From Isoetes taiwanensis (taxonomy: Eukaryota; Streptophyta; Lycopodiopsida; Isoetales; Isoetaceae): a stretch of DNA of 64,000 nt. Below, one piece after another: positions 57,761 through 64,000 of this stretch. Below the pieces are notes generated by a model. The model did not search any database, was not told the DNA's origin, and saw nothing but the letters and a program-made list of their open reading frames with translations. The stretch lies in assembly GCA_021234155.1 (NCBI GenBank), contig JAJEKV010000010.1:5926871-5990870 (forward strand), read 5' to 3'. Position 1 is the stretch's first letter, and each line of letters begins with the position of its first letter. Position numbers and translations under genes: made by a program.

Positions 57761-58639
57761 TTCAATTCATAAACATTCATTCTTTATTCATGATTATTGG
57801 ATTTCGATAGAAGATCCTCTAAATTGTCAAATTTTGTTTTTCTTTTTACAAGGTTTTTATTGGAAGTTTTTCGGCATCTACTTTGAAAATTTAGATTTTC
57901 CACTTTGGCCGAAAATTCTTGAGGTAATTTGCTGCATAAGCAACTTCAACATATAATATGGACTCATGAGACCTTTTCTACAGGTGCAAACATCCAAGAT
58001 ACCTTTGAGATAACCAAAACATGTTTCCAAGTTATTCTTAAGGCTGTTTCAGATTAGATAAATTTTGGGAGGCAAGTTTACTGCATGATCTGTTCATTGT
58101 CAAATAAGATATTAATACACTATGAGGTCTTTGAACATAATTTTGCTACATTACATGGGAAGGGAAGAATTACACTGCTTTATGCAATGTATATTGAAGA
58201 GCGAACTTCTAAAATCTTCAAAAAACTGAACTCTTCACTTGTTTGATTAATTAACTAACATTAGGTGCAATAGAGTGTTTCAGACCATAAGTGCAACAAA
58301 AGGCTACTCTATTCAATGAAGACTACAAGTGCACCTGATGTCTATAACATCATATGCCACTTGTTGTATGCTAGTTACTTTTGTGTGTCTTGCTGCTCTA
58401 CGCATCACATAGCACCTATTGTTGCCTCCAAGGGTCTCTCTAGTATTTATGTGCTTTACTTTAATGATCCATTGGACAAATGGATTTAAAGGCATGTCAA
58501 ATCATTTTTGTGGCTGAAATTGGTCATTGCTAGAACTTTGTCTCGCCTATATCTATGTCTGTTATCTCTTTCTCTACAGTTAATACCAACATATAGTTGA
58601 CAGAAAAATAAAATAACCAACAACCATCCCTTACTCTTT

Positions 58640-59140
58640 GAATTTATAACATAACAAAAATGTTTGCTCGTGAGCCATCTAGTGTGTGGGGTAATTGAAT
58701 TGAATGTTTTTTATCATCCACAATGACCAATCGATCTATGGACCCAATATAAAAGGGCAGCAAGCATATTGCTGCCCATGTTAAAAAACCCCCGCCCCAA
58801 AGGATTTTCGAGGGAAAAACCGTGGCAACAATAAGACTGTTGACAAGCTGTATAAATATACATGATGAAATATATATACACGTTAAGTGTTTGTCCAAGG
58901 CATATCTGAGCCCTCATATCCATTACCTCTTGAATGTATGATCTTAGTGATGGCATTGAAGCCGTGCTCAGTATCATGTGCAGTGCCTCGTCGGACCTGA
59001 CCAATAGAGCGTAGCGTCTGAATCTTATTAAACGTCGGGCAGCTCTGGAAGGTGTGACATTCATCCTCAACGGCTCCCATCTGGCAGCACTGACAAAGCC
59101 TGTCCTAACGTGGCTTCCCAATCCATATGCATGTCTCAAT
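58640..59140 (-). pseudogene. LINE ORF2 C-terminal relic (minus strand)
   Basis: The minus strand reads DRLCQCCQMGAVEDECHTFQ..CP, parallel to the plus-strand relic, then a 3' part with LLYWVHRSIGHCG/VDDKKHSIQL. It is broken by frameshifts and is of the same LINE family as 56800-57760. Confidence 0.6.
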
Positions 59141-59149
59141 TTGGTTCAT

Positions 59150-60890
59150 GTGTGAATGGAGGTGATAAGCCTGCGCTTTTTCATGGGCATATGGTCCTGA
59201 ATCAAACTAACTGAATATGATCCCAATTCTTATCTTGAACTAAATGAATTTGATCCCAAATCAAACTAAATGAATACGATTCCAAATCTTAAAATTCCTA
59301 TTGCATCAATATTAGGTAGTCCATCATTGCTAATAGGTTCTAAACTTTGAATCAAATGAGAACCATTTCTACATTGCAAATTTCTTTTATTATTACATCA
59401 GTCTAATGTTGTTCAAATTAATTATTAATGCAGTCTTCTATTATTTGTATTTACTTTGAACATTTCCACATACCTTTCAATACAAAAATTGATCAACATC
59501 TCAAACTTCCAAATTTGGAAGTTCCAACAAGAGCACCTATGTTTTGAAACAAATTTGAATCAATTCTTGTTCATTTTTGCCAAAATTTATTGTCTTAAAT
59601 TATTACATAACAACTTCCTTTAAGTTATTTATATTTAGAATGATTACTTTGGTTCTTACATATTGCGAACAAAGCAGCCATATTTTCTCTCTTTGGACGA
59701 TATCTACTTTTTCTAACAGATTTTGTGCACGTGATTTATGCACATATTCATGGCTTCACGAGAACTCTACATATTGCATAGTACCCTAGGTACCTCAATA
59801 TGATCAAGTTCCTAATAAGTGGGTTTTATACTTTAAATGCTTGAACCACCACTTTAAATCACGTTGATTCTTTTAATCCCGCACGTTCATTTCATCGTCC
59901 CATAACTCAATTTTACAGATATACACCTCGCTGGTTTGATGGCACCCTTTAGGTTCAAAACATCCGTTGTCATGTCTATTGTGCTGCAAGAAAAATCCAT
60001 CAGACCATCATGTGAAGAAGATGATTCTCTTACACCACATAGGCGGCACGTAGTTCCTTGATTTTTCTTAATCTATTAATTACCCCAAAGGTGGAAGACC
60101 TCTAGTTCCCTAATGAAATACAAGAGTTCTATGATCTAAAATTGAGTACCATCAACAAAATATGAAAACCTGAAGTTTGAAATGATTATACTTGGCATTT
60201 GGAAGTCCATATTAGAAAAGCTTTGATTCCATAAGCATGAAATTTTCTATGAAACAGTAGTGACAAAGATTCATTATGTACACTGTTAGTGACAAAGATT
60301 CATTATGTACACTGTTCTTGACCTGTTAGATTCAACAATTGCAGTAAGGCACAAAAAAGGAGATTGGGGAATTGAACCCCAGGACCCAGAAGACATATTT
60401 TTCCCCTTCAGAAAGAGAGAGTTTAGCTTATATTTAAAATAGAATTTTCAAGTTCTTGATCGACCTATATGCGCATTAAAGTCTCCAACAAGATCCTTGC
60501 AGATTCTTGCAAGGATTGCATGAAATGATTACACCCCAAAATTTAAATATCAAACTGTAATGCGCAGGTCATGAGAGATCAAACAGAATACTTGACTAAG
60601 AATTCTAGAAAGGAAGGAGGTTCTTATTTGCCACAGTTGGGAGTCAGAGACACATAGAGCATGCAATTTTATTTCTGAAATATTCCTTGAGCTGGAAACA
60701 CAGGCACTAATAACACAGCCTAATATGATTCATGATCCTAATTTATTGAAACAAGCCTGCCTTCCATAAGCAGCAAGCATCTTGCCTGCCTGAAGATGAT
60801 CTTTAATCGACTGAATCCTTTTTCCTTGGTTTTATCATAGAACTCCAACTAATTCGTGAGAATTGTTTCTTATCTGCCAGAATTCATCAA
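59150..60890. other. AT-rich spacer
   Basis: Contains a local duplication of GTGACAAAGATTCATTATGT (60259 and 60289, period about 31) and a box-B-like GGGGTTCAATTCCCC (minus, about 60366-60380). No gene. Confidence 0.5.
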
Positions 60891-60899
60891 ACACATGAT

Positions 60900-61085
60900 C
60901 TAAGGTGCATTTTTCTGGTGGCACTCGGAACGTCTCAGGAATTTAGCACAACTCCACAAATCAGGCTCTATTGGTAATTTATTGAGAACATCCTCAACTT
61001 CATCCATTTGACATGCTCTGCCCAAAAGTGAAAGCAGGCATCTGCAATGATCTGCTAGTGGTTTAAAGAGATAATCTTGTAACAT
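60900..61085 (-). pseudogene. PLS-type pentatricopeptide repeat protein remnant
   Basis: The minus strand reads PLADHCRCLLSLLGRACQMD and EVEDVLNKLPIEPDLWSCAK, matching the last PPR and E-type motifs of plant organelle RNA-editing/processing PPR proteins (H-Y-x-C-x-x-x-L-L-G-R-A-G consensus). Only about 60 residues survive, with a stop and no upstream repeats, so it is a fragment. Confidence 0.7.
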
Positions 61086-61089
61086 AGAA

Positions 61090-63650
61090 TCAAAACAATG
61101 ATAACGTTCATTAATTAAATCCCTACAACAATGAACTCTTGCTTCTTACTCTTAAGTTTTCATAAGCTCGCATGCTCAACTTTTGCAAAAAAACAATATG
61201 CATCGTCATAAGTCCAAATGAGACAAGCTAAAAGTTAAATGTAAATAATCTTTAGCCATCTCCCTCATAGAGCATTGATGTTTTCTTTGTATTGTTGGAC
61301 TGTATGGCGGAAAGGCCCTTTCTCTCTGACTGTTTCTGTACTATTGAGTGGCAGCTTATCCTCTCTGCCCACTAGAAACCGCATCTCAATCTCATCTACA
61401 TAAATCTGTACCACTGATCGTAGTAAACAGTGTGTACAAGCATATCACCATATCTGGGACTGTATGCAGTTGTACTATGAAGTTGCAATGGGCACTCAAT
61501 TTTTGTTGTTTTCATCGTATATCATGGTTATTTAAAAGCTGGAATTTGTTGAAGCTGGTAGTAAAAAGGTTTCTTTTCTTACTAGTATTTCAGTTTAAAT
61601 CACGTATTGGTTTCAATGGCCAGTTTTACCAAGTAAGAACAACCAATGTGCTAAACTATGTAATGACAGGAAAACACAAGAGGTTCAAACCAGCAATTAA
61701 ACTAAAATTCTCTGAAAATACTTTAAGTAGCTTCTGCTTGACAGGTTCGTACACGCCCAATTAGTTAATCAAGTTCAATTGCCTCCAGGCATAGGATGTA
61801 AGGCCCCTCTGAACCCCTGATGGAATAGCATTCCCCTGTGCCATCCATGATCTTTTACTTCCTACCAAGTTCTAAAGGGCATAAATAACTTCACTTAGGG
61901 TCCTCCTCCTCCGTGCCTCCTTCCCTTGCATTCATGCTTGACCAATTCAAGCACAATATGGTGCATTAGCAAACCTGCTTGTCATAAGCACCAAAACTCA
62001 TGCAGATGTGGATGTTCTTAGCAGTCCTAACAATTGTTTGCTTTGTTTCATAAGTATTATGAATCTTCATACAGTCATGCTTTTGATACAAAGTGAAATA
62101 GAGTTTTCTATGGAAATTTATTACCTGTAAATAAACAAGAAAGCACTTACGGTAGAACTCCAGCAAGGCTTCCATTTAAACCAGAATAAAGACCCTTAAG
62201 AAATAATCCTTCCACCCAATTGGGCTGCCTGCAAAAACCTACATATGCGTAACGCGATATCGTCCATAAGCGTAATGAGAAATCCTCAAAAAAGTATCTT
62301 GAAAATAGAAGTTACAATGAGAAAGAACTAGATATTCAGGCATTACCCACCAAACAAAATACAAAGAAAGTTACGGACAAGACTGCAGCAGGTTATGGCA
62401 GGCTGGAGGGCCGTTACAAGACTCATGTACTTTTTGTAGTTGGAAGAGACAACACTTTCTTGAAAGGAGACAAGCAACTAATTTTCAACATCATTTAGCT
62501 AAATCACACTAAGCCTAAACCGAGAAAACAATTTCAAACAAACAAATTAAACGCCAAATGGATAGTTAACCGTTCCAAAAAGGAATTGTCAATTCTATTG
62601 CATCCGTACTCCTTGGGAAGCTTAGTCAATAGTTTAGAAGATCCCTATGCAGAGGCATCCTATTATACTGAGCATATCCACAGCCCTAAATATGATAAAT
62701 ATATTCTGATGCAATTGTTTGGAATTGGGCAGCTGCCAAACTATAATACTCTGTCTAGCCACTAGTTTACAGAGGTACACTATTATACTGAGTATAACCG
62801 CAGACCCTATAATCCCAGAAAAGATAGCTTACAAAGCAATATGCAGCATCATAACTTCAAAAACGAATCAAGAATTGATCTTGTGCCAACACATATAAGT
62901 TCTTTATCAATTTGCAACATTATGAGCTGATAATAATTGATTAAAGTAAATCTAGGAAGGAAACGGCAGGATGAAATCGATGTGTAGCCACATTAGAGAT
63001 ACAGAAAGCTGCATATTCATATAGAATTTTTGTTTCCACAACACATCAGCAGTAAGGTATGTAGATCAAAATGTGGATTGACTACCATTATTGTCCTAAA
63101 TAGTCACCTCAAATTTTCACTAGAGAAGTATATTGTACAATGTGTCAGTGCCCAACATCATAACAAAGGGGAACGTTTTGGTCCTACAAATTCCAATAAT
63201 TAATGTAAAAGAGTCATAGCCATATGCTGGTGCATTGAGTTCAAATCGTTCCTTCTTATTTGATGCATTGAAGGCAGCCGGCAACTTAAGAGACATACAG
63301 ACTGGCATACCTTTGTGTTGACGAATTAAAAGCCATAGACTGTATAATTGCCATATAAAGGCTAGCACCAGAGAAATTATCACTCAGGTCCTGCCCTGTT
63401 CATCAGATAAAACTTTCGATCATGTTATGCAGAGGTTTTTAATAAAGAATGCATTGCACATGCCTTCGCAGCCAGAGGTTTTTACTAAAGGATGCGTGGC
63501 ACATGCCTTTGCAGCTAGAACTGATGCCATCTAAACATGAATTTGCACAGATTACAGAGCAAACTCTGGCAAATAGACATGTTGGTCCATACGAACGTGA
63601 GAACCCGAAATGAAAATGGCATGGCAAGGTGAATCACGTCTCAAATGCCA
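61090..63650. other. Spacer without recognisable gene
   Basis: The longest frames (61348-61764 plus, 138 codons; 63120-63383 minus) show no family motif and alternate with stops. Nothing supportable. Confidence 0.45.
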
Positions 63651-63654
63651 GACG

Positions 63655-64000
63655 TCATTATTCTGTGATGCCGGGAACTATGATCTTGAAAATGATGTTA
63701 ATTAAGGCTGGGTAAAGCTACGATAAATAGGAGCTAAGAAAACCATGATGTACCTTTGTGGAGCATCTTCTGATCTAACCATAGACGCCGATCCATACCT
63801 CTGTGAAGATCTTCTGATCTAACCTAGGCGACGGTCCAGAACGGCCATAGAATTTGTGAAAACAGTCTATTCTAGATCATGATCGAATGGCTTACGCCAC
63901 AGCCAACTCAAATTATCCTGTGATGCCGGGAACTATGATCTTGAATATGATCTTAATTAAGGCTGGAATAGAGCTACGATAAATAGGAGCTAAGAAAACC
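63655..64000. repeat. Tandem repeat of about 257 bp at the window edge
   Basis: The block TGTGATGCCGGGAACTATGA..AGGAGCTAAGAAAACC at 63664-63744 recurs at 63920-64000 with few changes, and CTTCTGATCTAACC is repeated between them. The array runs off the window, so copy number is unknown. Confidence 0.85.

Overview
The window looks like nuclear DNA of a seed-free land plant with swimming sperm (bryophyte, lycophyte or fern). The one apparently intact host gene is a compact eight-exon CFAP45-like axonemal gene at 53274-55872, minus strand. Such genes are lost in flowering plants. Plant-type LTR retrotransposons, a PLS-type PPR remnant and a plant TM9SF pseudogene agree. The species cannot be named from the sequence alone. 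The rest is a gene-poor, AT-rich, nested transposon landscape.

Layout. 1-5272: intergenic DNA with a broken chromovirus (chromodomain and the edge of one LTR, minus strand). 5278-25182: a Ty3/gypsy element with 2.4-kb LTRs and a CTTGT target duplication, containing an 8.7-kb DNA transposon (element 1, 11611-20357) flanked by TTTAAA. 25183-26110: flank with a tandemly duplicated tRNA-related SINE-like unit. 27440-37720: a decayed ZNF862/hAT-like gene broken by a Ty1/copia element (27715-33496, TSD GAATG), a MITE (34204-34508), a truncated LINE and a TM9SF pseudogene. 39184-47752: core of a second DNA transposon (element 2) related to element 1. 47958-48752: two tandem small paralogous ORFs. 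53274-55872: CFAP45-like gene. 56800-61085: LINE tails and a PPR remnant. The right edge carries a tandem repeat that runs out of the window.

The most interesting system is the pair of DNA transposons. Each encodes, divergently, (i) on the minus strand a multi-exon protein joining a ParB/sulfiredoxin-like domain to a beta-order N4/N6-type DNA methyltransferase (motif IV before motif I), and (ii) on the plus strand a DDE-like transposase with the hallmark LDN...GHTHxxID (I believe the DUF7869 family). Each also carries its own family of short palindromes in the ParB-MTase introns and between the two genes. Element 1 has about 34 copies of GGTATAAATTTATACC, eleven of them at an exact 28-bp period inside one intron. 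Element 2 has about ten copies of the unrelated ATCGCG-RY-CGCGAT. A ParB-like protein, a methylase and a private 14-16-bp palindrome array recall parS/ParB partition or an epigenetic self-marking system carried by a eukaryotic transposon. That functional reading is inference; the architecture is visible in the sequence. Both copies carry frameshifts or stops, so these exact copies are probably no longer active.

A second oddity is the gypsy element. It has a second RNase H with an intact D-E-D-D set between protease and reverse transcriptase, while the RNase H normally attached to RT has lost its first catalytic aspartate region.
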